This document shows, piece after piece, positions 45,336 to 53,205 of a DNA stretch of 64,000 nt. Source of the stretch: Sva-07 sp963728195 (GTDB lineage: Bacteria; Actinomycetota; Acidimicrobiia; Acidimicrobiales; Ilumatobacteraceae); assembly GCA_963728195.1 (NCBI GenBank), contig CAVSIX010000011.1:186001-250000 (forward strand), given 5' to 3'. Every line of letters starts with the position of its first letter. Position 1 is the first letter of the stretch. Made by a program: the position numbers and the translations under genes. Below the pieces are notes generated by a model that was not told the DNA's origin, did not search any database, and was given only the letters and a program-made list of their open reading frames with translations.

Positions 45336-46970
45336 TCAGCGGACCGAGTGCAAGCCGCTGCCATCCATGATCTCGTCGACGAAGTCCGCGATCACCGTGC
45401 CGTCGACGGCGGATCGCAGGTCGGAGATCAGCGCGTCGCGGGCCTCCAGGTCGACGCACTCCTCGATGTCGACGAGGCGCCGGCGGAACTCCTCGAGTCG
45501 ACCCTTCATCTTCGGATCGTGGCGATCGGCGTGTGCCGTCGCTCGCCGATCGAGGGCGACCGACATCGTCGACATCCAGATCTGCTGGTACTGCTGTGCT
45601 CGAATCGACGCACCGGCCAATCGTTCGGCGTCGACGTCGGCCACCGCGGAGGTCGCCGCACGGATCGCCGTCGATGCCACGCCCCGCCATGTCGCTCCGG
45701 CTCCGGATGCGGTCAGAGCGATGTTGGCGCCGACGCCGATCCAGGCGCCGAGGTTTCGTCGTCTCGCCTCCGCCGCGGCGGCCTCCATCACCATCTGCGC
45801 CTGCTCCGATTCCGCTGCGGTGTCGAGCAGCAGCGTGAGGTGCACGACGTCGGTGAGCGAGGAGGCTGTCGTGAGATCGACGCCCTCGCGTGTGAGCTCG
45901 CTGTCGGTGAACGCACCGAGTGCCAACCCGAGCGCACCGGCCGCCTCGCCGTCTCGCATGACGGCGCCGAACAGATTCGCCACGTGCTCGTAGGTGCCGA
46001 TCGTCAGCCCGTACGTGCTCACCCGCACCGGCTCCGCCCCGGTCTGGAAGATCGCGTCGGCGAGCATCGGGAAGTACGCCGGCATCGACATGGCCAGCCC
46101 GCGAGCCATCCCGGGCGACATGCCGTGATCCAGGCTGCCGACGCCGAAGTCGGTGAGTCGGCGCACCACGTCGAAGCCGTCGGCGAGGCGTCCGGTCGCT
46201 TGGTCGGCGTCGGCGAGCATGCCGGCGGTGGTGAAGTCCGACACGGTCGTCGCGTCGAGGCCGTGCCAGGTCGCCAGGCGGTACAGGACCGCATCGTCGA
46301 GGAGGAGGTCGAGGCAGGCGCCGGGACGCGACGTGAGCGACAACAGGACGGCAGACATCGAGCGAGCGTGTTCGTCGAGCGCTGCACTCGCGCGGGCGCT
46401 CGTCGGTCCCGCCAACGCCCTGACCGCGCCTGCGAGGAACGTCGTGGGAAACGTCGCCCTCGTCGTGAGTTGACCCACGATCACGGTGTCGGGTGCGAGG
46501 CGGAGCAACCGGCGAGCGAACCCAGGTTCATCGCCGACGCGCTGGACGAGTTCCTGCGCGAGCACATCGAGGTCGTACTTCGACGGCAGCGCTTCGATGC
46601 CGGTGTCGCCGAGCAGGGCGTCGATCACGAGGATCAACTCGACGAGTCGATCGTCGTCCAGGGCCCGGAGCGGTCGAGCCGGTCCGGCGGGCCGGAGATG
46701 GTCGGCAAGCGCCTCGCCGAGCGAGGCCAGTGTCCGCAGGCCGAACAGTCCCGAGCCGCCCCGGCGCCAGGTGGACATCGACGAGCTGCGCTCGATGTCG
46801 CGCAGGGCCGGTATCCAGTGGTCCTCGAGGTTGGCGCGGGTCAGACGGATGGTGCGCAGTGCGTCCGCCGCTGCGGGGTCGGTGGAGCTGATGGCGTCGA
46901 GCCGGTCGATCGCTTCGATGGTGCGCTGCAGGAGGTGGCGTACCCGGTCGGGCTCGTAGCCGACGTCCAC
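45336..46970 (-). CDS. Large helical protein next to a WXG100-like gene, function unknown
   Basis: 544 residues, not assigned to a family with confidence. It is predicted mostly helical with no signal peptide. A mid region reads YEHVANLFGAVMRDGEAAGALGLALGAFTDSELT, reminiscent of large actinobacterial proteins that accompany WXG100 proteins. A short hydrophobic stretch near residues 415-440 (NLGAWIGVGANIALTASG) could insert in a membrane. It starts one base after the stop of a 93-residue helical gene, so the two are surely co-expressed. A link to type VII secretion is inference from this layout only; no EccC or other secretion gene is in the window. Confidence 0.7.
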   Translation of the reverse strand: MDVGYEPDRVRHLLQRTIEAIDRLDAISSTDPAAADALRTIRLTRANLEDHWIPALRDIERSSSMSTWRRGGSGLFGLRTLASLGEALADHLRPAGPARPLRALDDDRLVELILVIDALLGDTGIEALPSKYDLDVLAQELVQRVGDEPGFARRLLRLAPDTVIVGQLTTRATFPTTFLAGAVRALAGPTSARASAALDEHARSMSAVLLSLTSRPGACLDLLLDDAVLYRLATWHGLDATTVSDFTTAGMLADADQATGRLADGFDVVRRLTDFGVGSLDHGMSPGMARGLAMSMPAYFPMLADAIFQTGAEPVRVSTYGLTIGTYEHVANLFGAVMRDGEAAGALGLALGAFTDSELTREGVDLTTASSLTDVVHLTLLLDTAAESEQAQMVMEAAAAEARRRNLGAWIGVGANIALTASGAGATWRGVASTAIRAATSAVADVDAERLAGASIRAQQYQQIWMSTMSVALDRRATAHADRHDPKMKGRLEEFRRRLVDIEECVDLEARDALISDLRSAVDGTVIADFVDEIMDGSGLHSVR

Positions 46971-46971
46971 G

Positions 46972-47253
46972 TCAGCCCACCAGACCGATCTGCAGTCGTG
47001 CGACCGCTTCGAGTTCCCGGGCCTGCTGGTCGAGTCGCCAGGCGTGTTCGCGAAGGTCGTCGGCGGCGGCGTGCAGCTGCTGCTGGTTGTATGCGAGCGT
47101 GGTGCGGCACAGGTCGGGGCGCTGCCCGCGCCAGGTGTCGACGTCGCCGTAGCGATCGAGGCGCATCACGGGTGAGTGCTCGATCGCATCGGCGAGTTGT
47201 CGCAGGTGGCCGGCCCGTTGGTGGAGGTGGTTCGCTCGCGCAGTCGCGTTCAT
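46972..47253 (-). CDS. WXG100-like small helical protein
   Basis: 93 residues, start MNATARANHLHQRAGHLRQLADAIE. The sequence reads as two amphipathic helices with a central turn containing TWRGQRPD (a W-x-G), then AYNQQQLHAAADDLREHAWRLDQQARELE. That is the size and plan of ESX/WXG100 substrates or of antitoxin-like partner subunits. No C-terminal YxxxD/E export signal is obvious. It lies 40 bases downstream of thiQ, and an AGGA precedes the ATG. Confidence 0.65.
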   Translation of the reverse strand: MNATARANHLHQRAGHLRQLADAIEHSPVMRLDRYGDVDTWRGQRPDLCRTTLAYNQQQLHAAADDLREHAWRLDQQARELEAVARLQIGLVG

Positions 47254-47293
47254 CGTCCTGCAGTGGGTGCTTCGGAGCTGAAAGCGGAATGCG

Positions 47294-47941
47294 TCAGAGC
47301 TCGGCGAGCTGCACCGTTCGATCGGCGATCGTCGCGGCCTCGTCGTGATCGTGGGTGACGAGCAGCGCAGTGACGTGGGCGTCGCGCAGGAGTGCCGCGA
47401 GGTCGACGGCGAGCCGGTCGTGAAGCTCACGGTCGAGGCCGGTCAGCGGTTCGTCGAGCAGGACGACCGCCGGCTCGGCGGCGAGGGTGCGGGCGAGCGC
47501 CACTCGCTTCGCCTCGCCGCCCGAGAGGCCGGTCACTCGCCGGTCCCCGAACCCCTCCAGGCCCACCCGGCCCAACCACCTCGACGCGCGCTCGGCGCGC
47601 TGCGACCGGTCGGTGCCGGCCATCTTCGGCCCGAACGCCACGTTGTCGAGCACCGACAGGTGCGGGAACAACTGGTTGTCCTGGAACACCATGCCGACCC
47701 CGCGCTGGTGGGTCGGCCGGTCGGTGACGTCGACCCCGTGCACGACGATCCGCCCGCTGTCGGGTGCGAGGATGCCGGCGACCACACGCAGCAGCGTGCT
47801 CTTGCCGCTGCCCGACGGGCCGAGCAGGGCGACCACGCCACCGGCGCCGACCGACAGCGAGACACCGTCGAGGACCCGATGGCGCTCCGGCACGAACGAC
47901 ACGGTGACGTCGCGGACGTCGAGGCCAGGCTGCTCGCTCAC
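47294..47941 (-). CDS. thiQ: Thiamine ABC transporter ATP-binding protein (ThiQ-like)
   Basis: 215-residue ATPase. Walker A GPSGSGKSTLLR near residue 42, Q-loop VFQDNQLFPHLSV, signature LSGGEAKRVALARTL, Walker B VVLLDEPLTGLD and HDHDEA. Small size without a TOBE domain fits ThiQ. The ATG overlaps the thiP stop (ATGA). Thiamine specificity comes from the operon: TPP riboswitch, thiamine kinase, binding protein, permease. Confidence 0.88.
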   Translation of the reverse strand: MSEQPGLDVRDVTVSFVPERHRVLDGVSLSVGAGGVVALLGPSGSGKSTLLRVVAGILAPDSGRIVVHGVDVTDRPTHQRGVGMVFQDNQLFPHLSVLDNVAFGPKMAGTDRSQRAERASRWLGRVGLEGFGDRRVTGLSGGEAKRVALARTLAAEPAVVLLDEPLTGLDRELHDRLAVDLAALLRDAHVTALLVTHDHDEAATIADRTVQLAEL

Positions 47942-49542
47942 TGTCGGGTGCGCCCGGTGAGCGGTGACTGCAGGCGCTCCACGATCACGACGAGCACCAC
48001 CGTCGTGGCGGCGAGCAGGGTGGCGAGCACGAAACCCTGCGCTTGGAGGGCCGAGCCGGTTCGGCCGAGCAACTGCTCGATCGCGATCGGCATCGTCTCA
48101 CCACCCGAGCGTGACAGGAAGCTCGTCGCTCCGAACTCGCCGAGCGAGATGGCGGCCGCCAGCGCGGCGCCGACGGCGAGCGGCCGCCACAGATATGGCA
48201 CCACGGTCGCCGCCCATGCGCGCACCGGCGAGGCGCCGAGTGTGGCGGCGGCGTCACCCATCGCCGGGTCGACCGAGCGCAGCACGCCCACGCAGGCCCG
48301 CACGACGAACGGCACCGCGATCAGCGCATGGCCGACCGGCACGAGCCACCACGAGGCCCGCCAGTCGACCGGATCGGTGTCGAACGTGATCACCATGCCG
48401 AAACCGATCGTCACCGCCGACGTCGCGAGCGGCAGCATCAGCCCGCCGTCGAGTGCCCGACCTGCACGCCCGGATGCGACGATGGCCAGGCTGGCCAGTG
48501 CGCCGATCACCACCGCGAACGCCGTCGCCCATGCTGCGTTGGTCAGCGAGTTGACGATCGCTTCGCCCGGATCGATGCCGATGCGGATACCGGGGCGGAT
48601 CTCGGTCTTGCCGAGGTCGGTCCAGGCGTTCGTCGACCATCCCGTCGGCGTCGAGAACGAACGCACCACGAGTGCGACCAGCGGGGTCGCCGCCACCACG
48701 AAGGCCAGGCCGGCGACCAGCGCGACGAAGCGACGCTCACCGGTACGGCGAGGACGGCGCCGCGCGGCGGTCGCCAGCAGGCCGAGCGCTCGGGCGTGGC
48801 GACGCTGGGCCACCGTCGACCAGGACACGATCGCGATCAGCGCGGCGAGCTGCACGAGGGCGAGCACGGCGGCACCGCCGATGTCGCCGAGCTGGGTGGC
48901 ACGTCGCCACACCTCGACCTCGATCGTGCGGGTGCCGGGCGCACCGAGGATCCGGATCACGCCGTAGGAGGTGAACGTGAACAGGAACACGATCGTGGCG
49001 GCGGCGGTCACCGCCGGGCGCACGAGCGGCAGCGAGATCGCGGTCGCGACCTTCCATCGCGACGCGCCGAGTGTGGCCGCCGCTGCCTCCATGTCGGTCG
49101 GCAGGTGTTCCCACAGCGAGCCGACCACCCGGACGACCACCGCAAGGTTGAACACGACGTGGGCGCCGATCACCGCCCAGACGGTGCGGTCGAGCGCGTC
49201 GGGCAGCAGCGCCAGGAATGCCGCACCCATCACCACGGTCGGCAACACGAACATCGCGGTGAGCAGCCCGACGAGCAGCGTGCGCCCGGCGAACTCGAAA
49301 CGGGCGACCACGTAGGCGGGTGCCAGTCCGACGGCGACGGTGACGACGGTCGAGACGACCGCCTGCCACGCCGTGAACCAGAGCACGTCCCACGTCGACG
49401 GGCGCCCGAAGGTGTCGGCGATCGCCGTCGTGGTCACCGCCTCGGCCACGAGCGTGGCGAACGGCCACGCATAGAACACGAGCAACCCCAGTGTCGGCCC
49501 GATCGCCAGCGCGACGAGCAGCCACCGGGGCAGTCGGTTCAC
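47938..49542 (-). CDS. thiP: Thiamine ABC transporter permease (ThiP-like)
   Basis: A 534-residue fused permease with about twelve hydrophobic segments and two copies of the coupling motif: EAAAATLGASRWKVATAISLPLVRPA and GDAAATLGASPVRAWAATVVPYLWRPL. This double-domain form is typical of ThiP and of iron permeases (FbpB). GTG at 49542 overlaps the ThiB stop. Context decides for thiamine. Confidence 0.88.
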   Translation of the reverse strand: MNRLPRWLLVALAIGPTLGLLVFYAWPFATLVAEAVTTTAIADTFGRPSTWDVLWFTAWQAVVSTVVTVAVGLAPAYVVARFEFAGRTLLVGLLTAMFVLPTVVMGAAFLALLPDALDRTVWAVIGAHVVFNLAVVVRVVGSLWEHLPTDMEAAAATLGASRWKVATAISLPLVRPAVTAAATIVFLFTFTSYGVIRILGAPGTRTIEVEVWRRATQLGDIGGAAVLALVQLAALIAIVSWSTVAQRRHARALGLLATAARRRPRRTGERRFVALVAGLAFVVAATPLVALVVRSFSTPTGWSTNAWTDLGKTEIRPGIRIGIDPGEAIVNSLTNAAWATAFAVVIGALASLAIVASGRAGRALDGGLMLPLATSAVTIGFGMVITFDTDPVDWRASWWLVPVGHALIAVPFVVRACVGVLRSVDPAMGDAAATLGASPVRAWAATVVPYLWRPLAVGAALAAAISLGEFGATSFLSRSGGETMPIAIEQLLGRTGSALQAQGFVLATLLAATTVVLVVIVERLQSPLTGRTRQ

Positions 49543-50684
49543 CCGAGCACCAGCTCCGTCCATTCGTCGATCCACGCCGAACGCCGCTCGTCGATGAGCT
49601 CGGGGTCGAGCGTGCGAGAGCTGTCGGGCACGACGGCGAAGTCGACGAACTCCGCCGGCAGGTCGACGGCCTCGTTGGTCGGATAGACGAAGAGGTTGAG
49701 GGCGAGCTCGCGCTGGAAGCGCTCCGACAGGAGGAAGTCGACCAGTTGCCGGGCAGCGCCGGGCGACTCGGTGCCACGCAACACGCCGGCGAACTCCACC
49801 TGGCGCAAGCAGGTGTCCTCGATGACGCCGGTCGGCGCATCGCTTCGCGGCGGGTCGGCGAAGATCACCTCGGCCGGCGGGCTCGATCCGTAGCTGACCA
49901 CCATCGGGGTGGGGCCACCTCCGGCCCACGTGAAGCGCTCGTAGTACGCCTCGGTCCAGCCGTCGACGACCTCGACGCCGTTGTCGCCGAGGCGATTCCA
50001 GTAGTCCTGCCAGCCGTCGGGCCCGTACTCGTCGATGGTCGCGAGGAGAAAGGCCAGGCCGGGCGATGACGTCGCCGGATTCTCGACGACGAGCTGGCCG
50101 GCGTAGGCCGGATCGGCGAGGTCGGCGAACGTCGACGGCGGATCGAGGTCGCGCTCGGCGTACCAGCCGATGTCGTAGTTCACGCACACGTCGCCGTAGT
50201 CGACCGGTGTCGCCTCGCCGTTCGGCACCAGTTGGAGGAACTCCTGGGCGATCGCCGCGGATCCGTCGGCGATCGGCGTGGCGACGTAGGGATCGAACAC
50301 GTCGTCGGCGATCGCACGTGACAGCAACGTGTTGTCGATGCCCCACATCACGTCGCCTTCGGGGTTCCCGGCGGTCAGCGACGCCTTCGACAGCATCGTG
50401 CCGGCATCGCCCGCAACGAGGATCTCCACGTCGATACCGGTGTCGGCACTGAACTCCGCCAACGCATCGTTGAGTGAGGTGTCCGATTCGGGAAACGAGT
50501 CGTAGGCGACGAGGGTGATCCCCGTCGGCGCGCCCGCTGACGTGGTCGAATCCGGTGCGCCGGACGCGTCGTCGTCGCTCGCGCATGCCGTCAGCGCTGC
50601 GCCGAGCGCGACCACGATCCCGAGCGTGACCCCCCGGGTTCCCCAGCGATGAGCGAACCGACCGGATACGGGCTCTTCGCTCAT
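49539..50684 (-). CDS. thiB: Thiamine ABC transporter substrate-binding lipoprotein (ThiB-like)
   Basis: 381 residues. The first residues MSEEPVSGRFAHR are encoded by copy 4 of the 40-bp palindrome, followed by a hydrophobic signal segment and the lipobox LTAC. The mature part has the binding-protein fold of the thiamine/iron class (ITLVAYDSFPESD, EILVAGDAGTMLSKA, DVMWGIDNTLLSRA, TFADLADPAYAGQLVVENPATSSPGLAFL). ATG at 50684 overlaps the preceding stop as ATGA, supporting this start although it gives an unusually long polar N-terminus before the signal core. Confidence 0.88.
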   Translation of the reverse strand: MSEEPVSGRFAHRWGTRGVTLGIVVALGAALTACASDDDASGAPDSTTSAGAPTGITLVAYDSFPESDTSLNDALAEFSADTGIDVEILVAGDAGTMLSKASLTAGNPEGDVMWGIDNTLLSRAIADDVFDPYVATPIADGSAAIAQEFLQLVPNGEATPVDYGDVCVNYDIGWYAERDLDPPSTFADLADPAYAGQLVVENPATSSPGLAFLLATIDEYGPDGWQDYWNRLGDNGVEVVDGWTEAYYERFTWAGGGPTPMVVSYGSSPPAEVIFADPPRSDAPTGVIEDTCLRQVEFAGVLRGTESPGAARQLVDFLLSERFQRELALNLFVYPTNEAVDLPAEFVDFAVVPDSSRTLDPELIDERRSAWIDEWTELVLG

Positions 50685-50686
50685 CG
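50647..50686 (-). repeat. 40-bp palindromic dispersed repeat, copy 4
   Basis: Perfect 11-base arms CGATGAGCGAA/TTCGCTCATCG. Read on the minus strand it supplies the stop of the thiamine kinase gene, the start codon of thiB and its first 13 residues (MSEEPVSGRFAHR). Confidence 0.92.
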
Positions 50687-51433
50687 CTCGACCGATCCGT
50701 CGTCGTCGGTCTCGCTGCGATGAGCCAACCGACCCGATACCGGCTCTTCGCTCATCGCTGGCTCGGTGGCGGGGTCGTCGAAGATCGTGAGGACGCCTCC
50801 GGCGAGCGTCACCTCGATCGCCGCCGAGCCGGAGTCGGTGGCGCGAACCTCGTTGCTGACGCCCATGCCGACGAGGGGTTCCAGGTCGAAGTGGTCCAGT
50901 TCCCAGCGGGCGCCCGACAGCGTGACGCGGATGCACGGGCCGTGGAGGGCCAGCACCGACAGGGTCGACCCGGCGACGAGGTGCAACGTCGCTGAGCCGG
51001 GTCCGTGCAGCACCCGGACGTGCTGGCCGTCCCACCATCCGTCGAGCGTGGGGACGCTGGTCAGCCCGAGTGCGCCGAGTGCACCGATCCCGGCGATCGT
51101 GTGGTCGAGGCGGTCGCCGCCGCCGACGAGCGTGATCCGTTCGGGATCGAACTTCGATGCGAGTGCCAGTGCGAGTTCGGTGTCGGTCTGGTCCTTGTCG
51201 GTGGGGTGACGGGTGATGTCGGCGTGGCGCGCCGCCCAGGCGAGGCCGTCCTCGGTGACCGAGTCGAGGTCGCCGACCAGGTGCGTCGGCTCGAGCCCGG
51301 CGGCGAGTGCGTGGTCGAGGCCGCCGTCGACGGCCATCCAGACGGTGGACTCCGACGCCTCGCGCCGGAGTCTGGCGACCAGGCCGGCGTCGAGCGGCGA
51401 TGCCCCGGTGATGATGACGATGTGTTCGTTCAC
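50681..51433 (-). CDS. thiN: Thiamine diphosphokinase
   Basis: Transfers pyrophosphate from ATP to thiamine, giving the active cofactor. Family motifs: VDGGLDHALAAGLEPTHLVGDLDSV, HPTDKDQTDTELALALA and GGGDRLDHTIAGIGAL. 250 residues; the folded domain ends near residue 225 and the rest (PAMSEEPVSGRLAHRSETDDDGSVER) is an add-on partly encoded by copy 5 of the palindrome. GTG start at 51433 lies four bases after GGAGG, which forms part of the riboswitch stem. First gene of the thiamine salvage operon. Confidence 0.92.
   Translation of the reverse strand: MNEHIVIITGASPLDAGLVARLRREASESTVWMAVDGGLDHALAAGLEPTHLVGDLDSVTEDGLAWAARHADITRHPTDKDQTDTELALALASKFDPERITLVGGGDRLDHTIAGIGALGALGLTSVPTLDGWWDGQHVRVLHGPGSATLHLVAGSTLSVLALHGPCIRVTLSGARWELDHFDLEPLVGMGVSNEVRATDSGSAAIEVTLAGGVLTIFDDPATEPAMSEEPVSGRLAHRSETDDDGSVER
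50718..50757 (-). repeat. 40-bp palindromic dispersed repeat, copy 5
   Basis: Same orientation as copy 4, 71 bases away. It is in frame inside the thiamine kinase and encodes MSEEPVSGRLAHR near its C-terminus. Arms pair with one mismatch. Confidence 0.92.
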
Positions 51434-51437
51434 GATT

Positions 51438-51523
51438 CCTCCGCCGGCATTATCCGGATCAGGTACTCGGGTCGATGACGGCGGTCACCCTCTCAGCCCG
51501 CCGTTCCAGCGAGCTCCCCGTGT
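51438..51523 (-). ncRNA. TPP riboswitch
   Basis: Read on the minus strand: ACACGGGGAGC start, GGGCTGAGAGGGTGACC, and the final ACCTGATCCGGATAATGCC then GGCGGAGG. These are the THI-box core elements. The GGAGG ribosome site of the kinase gene is at the 3' end of the aptamer, so ligand binding should hide it and block translation (inference). Confidence 0.96.
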
Positions 51524-51543
51524 GGTTGTCGTTGTCGTCTGCC

Positions 51544-51549
51544 AGGGTA
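51544..51549 (-). promoter_or_regulatory. -10 element TACCCT for the thiamine operon
   Basis: On the minus strand TACCCT directly follows the stop codon of the TauE gene and would start RNA about 14 bases before the TPP aptamer. No -35 match is claimed. Confidence 0.4.
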
Positions 51550-52287
51550 CTAGAAGAACGTCTGCAGCAACAGCGCGAACGCCGAGACGACCAACATTCC
51601 CACGATCGCCAGGTCGAACCCACGTGTCGACACCGACTCGCGTAGGCGGGTACCGATCGGGATCGCCGCGAAGACCGGGACGCAGGCGAGCAGTGTCGCC
51701 GCGACCCGGCCCGACAACTCGCCGGAGCTGACCAGTACGACCAGCTGAGTCAGTCCGGTGATGAAGAACAGCGACGTGACCGAGAGGATGTGGGCACGAC
51801 GGGGGAGTCGGTAGCTGTGGATCCACGAGCCGACGATCGGTCCCGAGATGCCGACTGCGCCCTGGAAGACGCCGGCGACGCCGCCGACGACCGGGGCGAG
51901 ACGCCGGGACCGTTCCGGGCCGACTCGCAGTTCGGGGTGAGCGAAGAACAACACCACGTAGCCGACGATCGCCACGATGACGGCGATGACCAGCGGGCGT
52001 TCGGGGATGTTGACCAGCAGCAGCGTGCCGGCGATCGCGCCGGCCACACCGGCGACGGCGAGCGTCGGCAGGTCACGGGTCTCCGGATAGCTCGAACGTT
52101 CACGTCCGGCGAGAAAGGCGTTGGCGAGGACGTTCGGAAACGCGATCACGACGATCGCGTCGTCGACGTCGACGAACAGCGAGGCGATCGGGATGGCGAT
52201 CAATGGCAGTCCCATCCCGGTGACCGCCTTGGCGATCGCGCCGACGACGACGGCCGCCAGCACGATCGCCAGTTCCGTGCCGTTCAC
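51550..52287 (-). CDS. TSUP family sulfite/sulfonate exporter (TauE/SafE-like)
   Basis: 245 residues, about eight hydrophobic segments. TauE signature segments: AKAVTGMGLPLIAIPIASLF at the start and GGVAGVFQGAVGISGPIVGSWIH in the second half. Family members export sulfite, sulfoacetate or related anions. GTG at 52287 is the conserved start. It follows a sulfurtransferase gene by ten bases, so a shared sulfur-handling role is likely. Confidence 0.88.
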   Translation of the reverse strand: MNGTELAIVLAAVVVGAIAKAVTGMGLPLIAIPIASLFVDVDDAIVVIAFPNVLANAFLAGRERSSYPETRDLPTLAVAGVAGAIAGTLLLVNIPERPLVIAVIVAIVGYVVLFFAHPELRVGPERSRRLAPVVGGVAGVFQGAVGISGPIVGSWIHSYRLPRRAHILSVTSLFFITGLTQLVVLVSSGELSGRVAATLLACVPVFAAIPIGTRLRESVSTRGFDLAIVGMLVVSAFALLLQTFF

Positions 52288-52297
52288 TCGAGCGTGC

Positions 52298-53170
52298 TCA
52301 CGGGGTGGCGCCGGTGGCGAGCGGGCGGTCGGGATCGGCGATCCAACCGGACCAGGAACCGACGTAGACGCGTGGCAGCCCCAGCCCCGCCAGCTCCATC
52401 GCGAGCGCGTTGTGACACGCGGTGACACCGGAGCCGCAGTACACGATCGGCCGGTCGTCGTCGCCGATCGCGGGAGCGAACCGCGACCGGAGTTCGTCGA
52501 CGGGCCGGAACCGACCGTCGCTCGAGAGGTTGTCGCCGTAGAGGAGGTTGATCGCCCCGGGAACATGGCCGGCGACCCGGTCGATCGGCTCGATGTCACC
52601 AGCGAAGCGAGCCGGATCCCGGCTGTCGATCACGACACCGCCGTCGCGGAGATGCCGTTGCACGTCGACTGCATCTGCGAGTGCCTCCAGCGGCCAGTCG
52701 AGCACCGTGCGCTCCGTCGGGGTGATCGACGAGGGCTCGATGTCGAGTTCTGCGCCCGATTCTGCGAGCCAGCCCTCGATCCCGCCGTCGAGCAGCGCCG
52801 CCGGCTGTCCCAGGATGCGCAGCATCCACACCAGTCGGCCGGCGAATGCGCCTCCGCGATCGTCGTAGGCGACGACCGTCGCATCGTCGCCGATGCCGAG
52901 ATCGCCGAGCGCCCGGGCGAAGTCGGCCGGCGTCGGCAGGGGGTGGCGGCCGGCGGTGCCCGACGGGGGAGCGGCGAGGACGTCGTCGAGCGAGACGAAC
53001 CGTGCGTCCGGAAGGTGACCGGCCATGAAGACCTGTTCGGGTTCTGGTCCCGTCATCGTGGAACCGACGTGGCAGACGACGACCGTCGGATCGGCGGCGA
53101 GTCGTTCGCGCAGCCATGAGGCGTCGACGATGGATGGAACCGGTGCCCGGTCGGCGGGAGGCGTGGACAT
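52298..53170 (-). CDS. Two-domain rhodanese sulfurtransferase (SseA-like)
   Basis: Thiosulfate or 3-mercaptopyruvate sulfurtransferase, 290 residues in two rhodanese domains. The N-terminal domain has FMAGHLPDARFVSLDDVLA and VVAYDDRGGAFAGRLVWMLRILG (Asp replaces the Cys, inactive copy); the C-terminal domain carries the active-site loop YCGSGVTACHNALAM with the catalytic Cys in CGSGVT. The CGSGVT loop is typical of mercaptopyruvate-type enzymes. Co-transcribed with the TauE exporter. Confidence 0.92.
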   Translation of the reverse strand: MSTPPADRAPVPSIVDASWLRERLAADPTVVVCHVGSTMTGPEPEQVFMAGHLPDARFVSLDDVLAAPPSGTAGRHPLPTPADFARALGDLGIGDDATVVAYDDRGGAFAGRLVWMLRILGQPAALLDGGIEGWLAESGAELDIEPSSITPTERTVLDWPLEALADAVDVQRHLRDGGVVIDSRDPARFAGDIEPIDRVAGHVPGAINLLYGDNLSSDGRFRPVDELRSRFAPAIGDDDRPIVYCGSGVTACHNALAMELAGLGLPRVYVGSWSGWIADPDRPLATGATP

Positions 53171-53205
53171 GGGCTTCACTCTGCCATGCATGCCACGATG
53201 AGACG

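Noticed and set aside
50720..50995. Plus-strand ORF starting in palindrome copy 5 (MSQPTRYRLFAHRW)
   Set aside because: Antisense to thiamine kinase; the palindrome places ATG on both strands, which explains the open frame.
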